Assembly: GCA_009746045.1 (NCBI GenBank)
Contig: RPFO01002275.1
Coordinates: 85,511 to 149,510, forward strand
Direction of reading: 5' to 3'
DNA: 64,000 bases
Origin: Mesostigma viride
Taxonomy: Eukaryota; Streptophyta; Mesostigmatophyceae; Mesostigmatales; Mesostigmataceae
The position numbers were made by a program, and so were the translations under genes. The notes under the pieces are model-generated. The model saw only the letters and a program-made list of their open reading frames with translations, made no database searches and was not told where the DNA came from. Every line of letters starts with the position of its first letter. Within the stretch, counting starts at the first letter, position 1. Below, in pieces: positions 21,539 through 32,196 of the stretch.

Positions 21539-22785
21539 CCCCACCGATGCCTACCTTCAAGAATGTACCCAAGCTGCACGCGGATATGAAACCGCGAGAG
21601 GTCGACGAATGGGGACGCATGTGGCAACAGCAGTATACCGTTTGGTGCAATCACAACAGCTGGGAACTGGCCACCTGTGATTTGATCCCGCATGTGGTTA
21701 ACACCTGCATGGACCCCTCGGTGGTGAGCATCCTGAACTGTGAGAGCATCGCATCCCAGTCATACCCACAACCGTGGAGGAGCTGATGGACCGGGTGCGC
21801 CGCAAGCTGATACCCCCAGACGCGGAGCTCCACGAGCGGATCGCTTTCGGCAAGCTACGCCAGGGGACCACCCCATATCGCGAGTTTCTGTCCAAGTTTG
21901 AGTCCAGCGCCGCTTATCTAACCGACATGACCTGGTACGAGTACAAGATCAGATTCATCGAGGCGCTCAGCCCCGAGCTGCAGGATGAGGTATTCAAACA
22001 CTACGCTGAGGTCCCCTGGAAGGAGTGGGACATCCTGAATATCCAGAGATACCTTCTGCAGGTGGCCGACGTGGTGGCTCGCGGGCGCGCACCCTCGGTG
22101 CGCCGTTTCTTCAGGTCAGCCACTGCAGGTCCGCGACGGGTGAACCAGATGTACTCTACGGAGCTCATCGGCGAGGAGGAGGAGGAGTACCCGACGACCC
22201 TGATGATGGCTACACTGACCTTGGCGTCAACGCGATCGATGCTAGCAAGGCGCGCTGCTTCATGTGCAGTGAGGTGGGGCACCTCAAGCGCGACTGCCCC
22301 AAGCTCCGGGGCAAGAACGCCGGTCGCGGGGCTGGAGAAGGGACACCCAGCGTTCGTTTCTCCGGCCCGGCCTTCGGCAGCCGCCCCGACCCTCCGGCCT
22401 CGGGACCGACCCCGCAACGCGGGTGAGCGTGCGGCTCGCCTGCAGCACGCCAGACAGGTCCCGACGCAGTACCAGCAGCCGCGACCACCCGCGACCAACT
22501 CTACCAAGGGTGTGTTGCGCGCGGTCAACGAGATGAGGCGCGGCGACAGTCCTCCTCTTCCGGCCAAACGCAGGCAGTGGCTGGCTACGAGTATGACGAT
22601 GAGGAGGGGGCTGACGAAGAGGAGGAGGGGGGGAAGAGGGCGGGTGGTCGGGCGAGGCGGCCTCCCGTCCCACCGCTCCTCGGGAGTAGTAGCCCTGCCC
22701 ATGGGCTTGGGTCCCGGGGTAGGGGATAGGATAGAAAAATCAGATGGTAGCCCGACGCGGAGTCAACTAGAGTAGAGGTAGATGT
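21539..22785 (+). pseudogene. G Gag capsid and nucleocapsid, several frameshifts
   Basis: The capsid region starts at about 21547 (PTFKNVPKLHADMKPREVDE), shifts frame near 21770 and continues MDRVRRKLIPPDAEL ... FLSKFESSAAYLTD ... YLLQVADVVARGR, typical of Ty3/gypsy gag helices. The zinc knuckle CFMCSEVGHLKRDC (about 22257-22300) is in a third frame. An Arg/Gly-rich tail follows. At least two indels separate the parts. Confidence 0.8.
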
Positions 22786-24630
22786 TAACAACGTGGCCGC
22801 AGACGCGCCCTCCCAACCGGCGGCGCGTGCATCTCAGGGAGATTCGCGGCATCTGTTTCTTTTCAGTGGGGGTTGTTGGTCCCTCCCACCGTCCTTGATC
22901 CGTATTTGAAGGAGAAAACGATCATGGACGTGAAGTTCCTGGTGGACACCGGCGCCTCCACGTCCTTCATCAACGAGGCCCTGGTGCGTCGGCTGGGCCT
23001 GGTACCCCGGCCTCACACCACGGCAGTCTATGTCACCTACTCAGACGGTCGGCGACACCAATCGCCGGGCCTAGCAGACATCAAGGGTGTGCTGCAGGGC
23101 ACGCCGGTGGACCTGGTGGCGACTATTGCGCCGCTGGGCGCTGCCGACATCATCATTGGCGTGGACTGGCTGGACAAGCAGGATGTGGACATCAGTGTGC
23201 GCCGGCGGGTAGTTTGGTTTCCGGATGGTTCATTCTGGTGCCCTGACAGCGAGTATAGGGCACAGGCCGCGGAGGTCCATAACATTACACACGAGCGCTC
23301 GGCGGACGGGCCTCGACCAGCGTCCCAGATCCTGATGAGCAGCAAGACGCTGGCGCGCCAGCTTCGGAAGGGCAAGGAGTACGCGATGTATCGCATAGAC
23401 CTGGATAGCACTCAGGCTCTGCTTAACGAGATCGGTGCCGGATTCACACCGGATGAGCTGGCGCGGTTCAATGCCGTCCTGGAGAAGCGCACTACCCTTT
23501 TTGCGGATCGCACCCCCAGTTCCCTCCCAATCGATCGGTGTTGCACCGTGTCCAGCTCCAGGAGGGTTCTGGGCCTACTGTGTCTCCCATGTACCGCATG
23601 GGCCCAGTCGAGCTGGTGGAGCTCAAGAAGATCCTCATTTCACTGCTTGACGCTGGGCTCATTGAACCCAGCAACAGCCCCTTCTCAGCGGGCGTGCTGC
23701 TCGTTCCCAAGCCAGGAGGCAAGTGGCGTCTGGTGACGGATTACCGGAAGCTGAACGCCATCACCGTCAAGTCCCGGTATCCTCTACCGCGGATCGACGA
23801 CATCTTCAACCGTGTCCAGGGGGCCACGTGTTTCACCGTCATCGACTGTGCGGACGGGTTTTGGCAGCTGCGCATCGCGCCAGAAGACTGCCACAAGACC
23901 GCGTTCGCTACGCCCTTCGGCACTATCAGTTTCGGGTGGCGGCAATGGGGCTGTGCAATTCGCCGGCGTCCTTCCAGATGCTGATGAATGATATCCTCCG
24001 TCCGGTGATGGGTACAGCCCACTTGCCACAGGTCTCCCAGGACCTGGCGGACCCGCAGAAGGGGGCGCCCGCCCTGGACCTACAAGCGCACGTGCGCGCT
24101 GGCGTATCTGGACGACATCCTGGTGTACTCCAAGACGTTCGAGGAGCACCTAGAGGATGTGGACGCCGTGCTTCAGATCATGGAGGATGAGCACCTTTCG
24201 GCGCGGAAAGCCAAGGTGCGCGCCGGCCGCTGCGTGCCGTTTCTGGGCCATACCTTGTCCGCGACGGCATCGCGACCGACCCGGAGAAGATCGAGTCCGT
24301 CCAGCAATGGCCTGTCCCTACGGACGTGAAGGGGGTGCGCAGCTTCCTGGGCTTGGCTTCTTACTACCGACGGTTCATCCCACGGTTTGCCACCATCGCC
24401 GCCCCGATCAACGCTCTTCTCAAGAAGGGTACCCCGTTCCTCTGGGCTGAGCAGTGCCAACAGGCTTTTGAGGCGCTTAAGCGCCACCTCACCACAGCAC
24501 CAGTCCTTATCCTGCCGGACCCGGCCCTTCCTTTCGTTGTGGCTACGGACGCCAGCAAGGTGGCCATCGGGGGGTCCTCCTGCAGGACCAAGGCAAGGGT
24601 CTTCAGCCCATCGAGTATATCTCACGCACA
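22786..24630 (+). pseudogene. G Pol: protease and RT, frameshifted
   Basis: The protease has the canonical active site DTGA (22945-22956, in FLVDTGASTSFI) and IIIGVDWL. RT begins in the same frame but shifts near 23540. It shows VPKPGGKWRLVTDYRKLN, FTVIDCADGFWQ (first catalytic Asp), MGLCNSPASFQ and YLDD (24105-24116). Thumb and connection follow (FLGLASYYRRFIP; TPFLWAEQCQQAFEALK), then the start of RNase H (VATDASK). At least four 1-2 base indels break the frame. It stands in contrast to the copia-like families here: protease before RT, DTG intact and Y-x-DD RT. Confidence 0.87.
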
Positions 24631-26816
24631 ATGATTCCGGCGGAGCGGAATTACCCAGTGCATCAGCAGGAGCTTCTGGCAGTAGTCTACAGCTGCCACA
24701 CGTGGCGTCACCATCTTCTGGGGGCCCAGTTTTCGGTGGCCATTAGTGAGCAGGGGGATCTCGACCCCCACCGCCTGGTGATCCACACCGACCACCGGCC
24801 GCTCACCCACCTCCTGGTGCAGCCCAACCTGACGCCCCGCCAAGCGCGGTGGATGGAGTACTTGTCACAGTTTGCGCCATTCAAGATCCAATACGTCAAG
24901 GGCGCGGACAACGTGGTGCCAGACGCCCTTTCGCGACGGGCGGACTATTGGTTCTACGAGGACATGGATGTGCTTCATACCACTTGCGTACCAGTGGCCG
25001 CCCCGGGGACCGCCTACGGCGCGGAGCCACGGTCTCCCCGGGCCCGCCACCTGTTTCATCTGGGACACACCACCAGTGATGACTTGTCACCTCTCTTGGA
25101 GGAGACGAGTGCCCACGAGGACGTGGACGCCCCCGGGGAGGGGGAGGGATCGCATATGCGCATGCCCCTTAGCCATGTGGTGCCGCCCCAGGGAATTTTT
25201 CAGCTTCAGCCGATCGGCCCGCCCACAGTCTTCTCCGAATTCGTCAACCAGGCGAGTGCGGAGACAGACCCGGCCGCGGACGCGTTCACAGTCACGTCGG
25301 AACTGGAGACGATGATCAGTCGTTTCACGGTCACGGAGGAAGCGGCGCTTGAAGCCATCCGGGCGCATCCCCAGCAGATGGGTGCCTACCCTTGCAAGTT
25401 CCAGGAGGGACGCCTGTTCGTGAGTGTCCAGCCGGAGGAATGGCGGCTGTATGTCCCGGAGCTTTGTAGGGCCGCCTTGCTTCACGAGCTCCACGATTCG
25501 CTTCTAGGCGGACATCAAGGAAGCCACCGTCTTTATCCTCGGGCCCGCAAACATTTCTACTGGCCAGGGATGAAGGAGTATATTGAGACATATGTGCGCC
25601 AGTGCCCCTCGTGCCAGATCATGAAGTCCAGGAACACGGGCTCGCAAGCCGTCCCCAAGACGTTACCTGATCCGATGGGTCCTTGGGATTCTATCATGAT
25701 GGACTTCATCGGCCCGTTCAAGAAGACGAAGAGCGGCAACAGCATGGTCCTGGTGTTCGTGGACCGCCTGACGCGCATGTGTCACTTGGCCCCGTGTCCG
25801 GCCGACCTCACTGCGGAGGAGTGCGCCAAGATATACCTGACGCACGTGTTCCGATTCCATGGGCTCAGCCGACAGTTCATCTCTGATCGCGACAAGCTCT
25901 TCACGGCCAAATTCTGGCAGGAGTTCTTCGAGCGGTTGGGCACCAAGGTGTCGCTGGGTACGGCCTACCACAGTTCGTCGTCCATCTGGTGGAGCGGTTG
26001 AACCGTACAGTGCAAGAGACCATGCGACACTACACCGACGCGGTGGGCAGCAATTGGGAGGAACTTCTGGGCTTGGTGGAGTTCTCCCTGAACAATGCTC
26101 CCCAGGCCGCCCACGGATTTACCCCCTTTTTCCTCAACTCTGGCAGACACCCTCTCACGCCTCCCGACCTGCTTATGAGCCCTGAACGGGGAGAGGATCA
26201 GGTCAAGCTGGACACACGCCAGGGGGTTGATCGCTTGCTGCAGCGGATGCACCAGGCGCATAACAGTGCCGTCCAGGGTTACCGCGCCGCGACCGAGCGG
26301 TATCTGGAGAGGACAGCCGGCAAGCGGGATAACCGGGCGCCGTCCATTGAGGTGGGCGATTGGGTCCTGGTGGAGGGCCCACAGATCGGACGATTCTCAC
26401 ACAAGGTGGAGAAGGAGCTGAAGACTAAGCTTCGTCCCATGTTCCTGGGCCCCTACAAGGTGCTCTCCAAGTTTGACGACGTCATGTTCCAGGTGGACGT
26501 CCCGGTGTCATGGAACCTCACATCCAACCGTTTCCATCGTGACCAGCTCAAGTTGTACCACCAGAACACCATTCAGGGTAGGGTCAATCCCCCGGCCCCG
26601 TTGGAGTTCAATCCAGACACAGGGGAACAGGAGGATGAGGTGGCTGCGATCGTGGGACACCGAGATGTCAAACGAGGGCGGGGGACCCAGCGACAGTACC
26701 GCGTGCGATGGCGATTCGCGCAGCATGAGTCGGAGGACTCCTGGCGCACCCCTACTGAGTTAGCGGGTTGCGCCCGCTTATTGGAAGCATACAAGAAGAC
26801 ACACCAGTTGCATTAA
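24631..26816 (+). pseudogene. G Pol: RNase H, integrase and chromodomain
   Basis: A 456-codon frame (24631-26001) holds RNase H (RNYPVHQQELLAVV, IHTDHRPL, ADNVVPDALSR) and integrase. Integrase has the HHCC site (H..H, CPSCQ), Asp in MMDFIGP and Asp in ISDRDKLF, and shifts frame just before the Glu (VERLNRTVQE, about 25990). The second frame (25989-26816) carries FSLNNAPQAAHGFTPF, a GPY-type stretch and a C-terminal chromodomain (EVAAIVGHRDVKRG, QYRVRWRFAQHESEDSW), which in chromoviruses guides integration to marked chromatin. Confidence 0.87.
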
Positions 26817-27822
26817 TAGGCGGTATAACGGTGTACGGTGTAGGGTGAGAGTGAGGTGTGCGCCGGGTACTAGGTACACGCCAACTAACGCCTTGGCTTT
26901 GGTGTGTGGGCCGTGCAGGGACGCCGCGGAGGCGCTTCCCAGAGGCCAGACTTCTGCCAGCGCCGCGGAGGCTGTAGAGGCGGGAATCCGGGTAGTAGAC
27001 GGGGAGTCGAGTGAGGAAGATCTGGTGGATATGGACACGACAGATTACCCGGAGGCCCCTCTACCAGAACAGGTTGACAGGATGCAGACAGCTCGCGGAG
27101 AGCCTGCAGTCCGAAGGGGTGCTTCAAGGGCCGGGGGCTCGGGAGGGGGTGGTCGGCACGAGACGTCGTCCAGACCCGGAGCCCGGACGCGCGCGCGCTG
27201 CAGCTAGTGAAGGAGCTGAATGAGGAGACCTTTAACCCCCGATGTTCGTGCGCGACTATGGTCGGGAGGGTGACTTGATGGAGCGGCGTCGTCGGCGCCG
27301 GAACCAGATGCCGTCGGATGCCCGCGCTGATTCCATTTTGGCGCATGTCGGCCCCGCTAAGCTGGAGGATTTTCGATGGTTCGTGCGCAGGAATGTGGGG
27401 TTCAAGATCGAGACCCGCACTGCCGAGCGCGACGGCGTGGTGGTCGGTATCGACTGGGAAACCCATGAGCGGGAGTGCCTGTGTCATGCGTGCGTGAACA
27501 CGCTGGATGCAGGTCTGGTATTTCCACGGCTGTTGCTCCTCCTGATTCCGCCCGAGGTGCGGAAGCATCTGGAGAACTACTTTCCTCGATACCTCCCGTT
27601 GGAAGGGGCGTGCGGGGCGAGAAGTGTATGCGCGCGGGCCAGTACTCGTTACGGCAGGCTCTGGATCGCATCGTGGCGATGGACGACGAGGACCAGGATG
27701 ATGGGAGCGAGGGTGACGACTCCGACTCTGATGACTACCCTCCCCGTCCCTTCCTCGTCCCCCTTCAAGGGATCCACCTTCTGGGGGCTCCTTGGAGGGC
27801 GGCGCAGGACATCGTCCTGTGA
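26817..27822 (+). pseudogene. G 3' ORF X1, unknown, frameshifted
   Basis: Three overlapping frames after the chromodomain appear to form one broken gene: about 26845-27207 (acidic ESSEEDLVDMDTTD), 27242-27600 (basic RRRRRRNQ, then DFRWFVRRNVGF, CLCHAC) and 27600-27822 (acidic DDEDQDDGSEGDDSDSDD). I recognise no family. Long open stretches and biased composition support coding. Confidence 0.5.
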
Positions 27823-29390
27823 CGCGTTTCGAGGCGCCACCGCCGGCAATGGGCTGGGGGCGCCCCTCTGGGCGAGGGTCTCGCCCGCGGTCCACGGGTT
27901 GGGGCGGAGGCAGTCAACCAGACTCTCGGCGTGCTCCAGACCGGCCTGCACGTCGGCGCTCGCCCTCACCGTCATCGCGCTCGCGTTCCCGTTCGGACTC
28001 GGGAACGGAGGTACGCCCTGCTCGCCGAGCGTCACCACCACCTCGTCGCCCGGCGGATCGGCACTGGGAGCGCACGTGGGGGTCGGCGGTGGAATTGGAG
28101 CGAGAGGCTCGGCGACCGCGGTCGGACACGACGGGAGCTGCTCCGGTTAGGACAGAACAGCCGGCCGGGGGCGAGCCCCCGGTTGTGGCCCCCTTAGATC
28201 CTCCGACGGATGCGGGCCAGGAGGAGCCTACCTTCCTTGTCTCCTTGGAACCACCGGAGCCTACCTTCTTGGTCTCCCTGGATCCACGTCCCCGGCCTGC
28301 ACCAGCCGGCTCATCCATGCCACGTCCGGCGGAGGGACACCTCCGTCCCACTTCGTCGGGTCGACACTCGCACCCTTCCGCGGAGGATCCGCGCCTACCC
28401 ACCATGGCAGAGACGCGACCTCGGGCTGCGGAGGGCCCCAGCGGTACGGACATTCTGGTACCAGCGGAGCCCGTGATGCGCTTGGAAGCGCTCGTAGCTG
28501 CGGTACAATCCGGACAGGACCTGATACAGCGTCTGATGGTCCAGCACGGTCGTCAAGGTGATCATTCTGCTGCCACTTCAGTGGGCTATGATGCGGCCTC
28601 CAGAGCTCCTGGGTCATCTCACGAGGAGTGGTCATTGGGAGACTTCATACGGCCGGTACCGGGCAGAGTGGTGCGACATGGTGGGCCAGGACCTCGCACG
28701 GAGAAGCTTTGTGTGACATTCGAGGGGCCTCCGGCTTTTCAGGTTCCCCCGGGTACGCACTTACCTGCTCCCCTGGTGTTTCGCGCGGGTCCTTGGTTCG
28801 CTGTGGATCGCGGGGCTTACTGGGAACAGGTAGAGATCACCTTTCTGCCCCAGGTTCCTCTGCCCCTGCCGCAACCCGACGACCCTCGTTTCCCCGCCGC
28901 GGTGGGGCATGTTGTGCGATTCGGGTCCGAGGACTGGTGGGATTGGCGCTATCAGGTCGATGGGGTGAAGCACGTGGTGACGCCTCCCAAGGTGGCTCCA
29001 GCGGAGGGGAGTGCCTTTCTTAATCTGGTGGCGCCCGATATTGTAGGGGCCCGGTCGGTGTCGATCAACGATGATCACGTGCGTATGGAGGTTTTCCTGA
29101 TGGGGGTGGCCTTTGTTCGCGAGCACCGGTGTGGGGTGGTGGATCGGTCGGCGTTGACGCTCATGTTCACCCATCCCCAGTACCTCGCTGGGTTCCTGTC
29201 TCTGTGGCCCCGAGGGTCGTGGCTGGAGCTGTCCCGGCTGGGTCGGCAGAAGGTGTCCCCCTACCAGGTGGCTTTTGAGATTGACCTGTGTTCGCACCCT
29301 GGGATGATGATTTCACAGATGACCCACGCGGGGCGTAGGGCCCTCACTGAAGTCCTGGTGCAGCGACGTGCCACTAGCGGCGGACGCTAA
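27792..29390 (+). CDS. G 3' ORF X2, 532 residues, unknown
   Basis: Intact frame in the position where some elements keep env or accessory genes. Residues about 1-110 are Arg/Ser/Pro-rich with an RS stretch (SPSPSSRSRSRS) like SR-type RNA-binding proteins. Residues about 110-230 are Pro-rich with a short repeat (PTFLVSLEPPE / PTFLVSLDPR). The rest is a compact, aromatic-rich domain (EDWWDWRYQVDG, VKHVVTPPKV, MFTHPQYLAGFLSLWP) that I do not recognise. There is no signal peptide or clear membrane span, so an envelope role is unlikely. Confidence 0.6.
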   Translation: MEGGAGHRPVTRFEAPPPAMGWGRPSGRGSRPRSTGWGGGSQPDSRRAPDRPARRRSPSPSSRSRSRSDSGTEVRPARRASPPPRRPADRHWERTWGSAVELEREARRPRSDTTGAAPVRTEQPAGGEPPVVAPLDPPTDAGQEEPTFLVSLEPPEPTFLVSLDPRPRPAPAGSSMPRPAEGHLRPTSSGRHSHPSAEDPRLPTMAETRPRAAEGPSGTDILVPAEPVMRLEALVAAVQSGQDLIQRLMVQHGRQGDHSAATSVGYDAASRAPGSSHEEWSLGDFIRPVPGRVVRHGGPGPRTEKLCVTFEGPPAFQVPPGTHLPAPLVFRAGPWFAVDRGAYWEQVEITFLPQVPLPLPQPDDPRFPAAVGHVVRFGSEDWWDWRYQVDGVKHVVTPPKVAPAEGSAFLNLVAPDIVGARSVSINDDHVRMEVFLMGVAFVREHRCGVVDRSALTLMFTHPQYLAGFLSLWPRGSWLELSRLGRQKVSPYQVAFEIDLCSHPGMMISQMTHAGRRALTEVLVQRRATSGGR

Positions 29391-29611
29391 AGTGGTTAGA
29401 ATAGTTTTTCGTGACGGATAGCGGATTGATCCAGTCACCATTGGAGTCTTACTACTACGTCAGAGTTGGGCCTGTGTATCAACTTCTAGAGGAACTGGCA
29501 TTACTAACCTGTGGGTGAACCGAGGTTGGGACATAGTACTCTTATAGTAGCGTTGTTTTTCCAAATTTACCTTGTACGGTAGGGACTACCGACCCCCATG
29601 GGGGGGAGGAG
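29391..29611 (+). other. G 3' untranslated region with polypurine tract
   Basis: Short AT-rich segment ending atggggggaggag directly before the 3' LTR. Confidence 0.8.
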
Positions 29612-30196
29612 TGTTACGTCCCTGCCCTTTTGGCCGGACGTAACAATGGAATAAATTACTAAGGCCGTTTAGTCTATTGGACTTGGGTTTTACGGACCTT
29701 GGCTATTGTGTGAATTGGACTAGTTATTTTGGTCCTAGGTTGTCCTTCTAGGGGCCGGTGCTGTGGCGCCGCGCCGGTTCTGAGTCTGTCAGTTGTTCTA
29801 GGCGTGGATCCTATAGTTGAGGGTCGATGTCGGCCCGGATCCTACGTGGAATGAGTGACTCGGATTGTTCTAGGGAAATTGGTGTGTATCTGCGCCGCAA
29901 GCAACCTAGGTTAAATTGGTCCGAGGACGAGAGTCTCGTCCTCTTGGTTTGATGAATGATAAGTGCGAATACGCCTACACATTGAGCCCGGGGCAATAAT
30001 CCATTTGTAATTGGTATTGCTAGCCAATATAAGTGTGTACTAATTAGCTTGGCATCAAGCCGTGATGCCAGATATCTCACGACTCACGTCGTGAAGCGCA
30101 ACCTACTTTAGGCTATCTTGAATTATTCCTAATTCCGGCGAGAAGGGTCTTTCGCTACGTAGCTCAGGCTAGGTGTGTCTGGGCAGGGACGTAACA
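29612..30196 (+). repeat. G 3' LTR
   Basis: 585 bp, identical to the 5' LTR except about two bases. Confidence 0.93.
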
Positions 30197-30201
30197 TCAC
30201 C

Positions 30202-31196
30202 CACCACGGTCCCACGTACGCTAGAGAGCCTGCTAGAGAGCGGGGGATATCCAAGTAGATATACAGCACATGCGTGGTTTCGGTATCTGTTGGTGGGGGT
30301 GGATAGGTTCAGCCGGTATGGGCTGTTGACCATCCTGCCTGGCATGGATGAGCATCACTTGTTGTTGGGTCTCCAGTCTTTGTTGCCATGCTTTGGGGTG
30401 TACACCTTGGTGCAAGCTGACTTGCAGTTTGACTGCTTGAGAAAGCATGCTGATCAGCTTCCGTGTAAGCTGGTAGTGGTCCCTAGAGAGAGTCATGGGC
30501 AGCAGGGGCTGTAGAGAGATCTATCCGTGAGGTAAAGACAGTGGTGCTAGCAGCAAAGACTGTGCCAGTGGTAGCATCTGCTTTGGAAAAGGCAGCCTGG
30601 TGCAAGGGGATTGAGGAACAGCTTAACCACAGGGTAAACTATTACTATGATGGTGTGGCAGTCTCTCCCTTATAGCAGCGCAGTTCGGGTTGTTGTCCCC
30701 AGAGGTAGTGGGTGCCTGCCTGAGAAAGGCAGATAGAGTGTTTGCTCGGCTGAGGCGCAAGGGCAAGGGCTGGAAAAATGCTGAGGCCCCTTGTGGGAAT
30801 GGGGGTCAGGATGTGGAAGGAGCCATCAATACCAGGCAAGCGTGGCAAGTGGCAAGATGGGCTGGTAACCCAGTTGGATGAGGCCAACCATTCTTGTCTG
30901 GTAGCCTTGGACAAGGATCCTAGGCGCGTGTACAGGTTGTCCTGGGCTCATATCCGAGAGAAAAGGCCAAGTGCAATCTGGCCTGTAGACGGCCCTGAGC
31001 CTCCCTTGGAGGTTGAGGCTCAGGAGGAGAGCCAGGCAGTAGATGCTAACCCTCCATGCTTGGATGATGGTCTATCCTGGATGGACGAGGGTGAGCTGGA
31101 ATCTGCTGCATCAACTGTCACAATTAGGCCAGTAGGGGGCCAGGGCTGGACCAAAGCCCAAGGGGCTCCTCATGGCGGATCGACGTCATCCGGGCA
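30202..31196 (+). pseudogene. A1 integrase core and C-terminus
   Basis: Resumes the A1 pol frame after G. Integrase signs: VGVDRFSRYGLL, second Asp in VQADLQFDC, Glu in AVERSIREVK (a one-base loss at about 30510 puts it in another frame), and the GPY-like C-terminus GKRGKWQDG. A second break near 30671 is an extra TA (cttaTAgcagcg). The tail before the protease is acidic and Ser/Ala-rich. The frame that appears to start at 30173 begins inside the G LTR and is chimeric. Confidence 0.75.
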
Positions 31197-31968
31197 TTGA
31201 TGAGCGGCAAGCGTGATCCCAAGGTATCTAAGCTCACGGGGTGGGGGTCATGCTGGGCAGCAACATTAGAGGTGGATACCAACTCGCAGGTGTCCATTCT
31301 GAGGGCTGAGGATGCTGCAAGGTTGCAGATGTCTGTAGCCGGTTGCCCAGCCGTGTCTGATTTCTCGAGGAATGTGTCCATGAAAGTTCTGGGGGAGGTG
31401 AGTGTGCCTATTCTGGGGGTGCCCACTGTGTTCTGTGTGGTAGAGGGCTATGAGGGTCCAGCCATACTGGGGCAGAATTTCTTATGCCAGCCGGGGGTGA
31501 CGATAACCTCTGAGGAATTGGCACTAGAAGGGCAGGGTAGTTTACCCCTCCAGAGATATCGCTACTCCCAGGGACTTAGTGTGGCTGTAAGGGCTGTGAA
31601 GGGTGTTGCAGTGGAGGGGCATGATTCTAAGGAGCCCATTGCTCAGGACCTGCTGATCCTCCCTACTACGTTTGACCCACGCCAGTTGGGGGTGCAGAGG
31701 TACCAGATCCCTGGAACGAGTCCTGTACCTTGGCGCAAGCTAGTGGAGATGATGCAAAGCCCCAAGCTGGCTAAGGCATGGACTCCTGGCTTCGTTGCTT
31801 CTGGGCATGAGTGGATGATTGCCAACTGTGCAGAGCCTGTAGAGGTCCTCCCTGAGGATCACCAGCTGCTCAGATTGATGTTTGTCCTCAAGCTCAAACA
31901 GGTAGATGGTGTCGAGGTGCCACATGTCAGACCAATTGCAACCGAGTACCATGGCACTATAGACAGAT
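31197..31968 (+). CDS. A1 protease-like domain and RT N-terminus
   Basis: One open frame of 257 codons. A retropepsin-like pattern is seen: LEVDTNSQVSIL (DTN at 31275-31283), then VPILGVPTVFCVVEGYEGPAILGQNFL. The position after DT is Asn where retropepsins have Gly. It lies after integrase and before RT. The following residues (EDHQLLRLMFVLKLKQVDG, RPIATEYHGT) align with the start of RT in A4, B and E. The frame ends prematurely before motif A. Confidence 0.72.
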
Positions 31969-32196
31969 AGCAGATGAGGAGCTCTATACACCAGGGATGT
32001 TGCATGACACGTGGAGAATGTTGTTGTGTGTTTTCTTATCCTTCCTGGTCAAAGGCATTGCCTATGGCTCTGCTTTGATAGATTTCAAGGGGGCTTTTCT
32101 CAAGGGAAGAGGCTAGGGAGACATGGCGAACAATACCACCTTTCTTCGATAAGTGTGCCTGCTGTGTTCAGTGTCCCTGCAGGAGCCCATTACCCG
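31969..32196 (+). pseudogene. A1 RT motif A fragment with internal deletion
   Basis: Motif A is readable as LIDFKGAFLKG (about 32075-32107) after a frameshift. After TGCCTGCTGTGTT the sequence jumps to CAGGAGCCC; compared with A2 about 400 bp are missing, including the HGDD box. The last 8 bases (attacccg) are the hAT1 target copy. Confidence 0.75.

Larger units (their letters stand above)
18592..30196 (+). mobile_element. G, Ty3/gypsy chromovirus
   Basis: 11,605 bp with 585-bp LTRs and the 5-bp target duplication TCACC at 18587-18591 and 30197-30201. LTRs are canonical (TGTTACGTCC ... GACGTAACA) and differ at only about two bases, so the insertion is recent. Order: LTR, leader, hybrid-binding-domain ORF, Gln-rich gag, PR, RT, RNH, IN, chromodomain, extra ORFs, polypurine tract, LTR. 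It is visibly more GC-rich than the surrounding copia-like DNA. Confidence 0.93.

Noticed and set aside
27792-29390. Envelope-like gene in G
   Set aside because: Position fits, but there is no signal peptide, membrane span or Cys pattern.
30173-30514. ORF starting in the G LTR
   Set aside because: Chimeric: its first codons are LTR sequence, the rest is A1 integrase.
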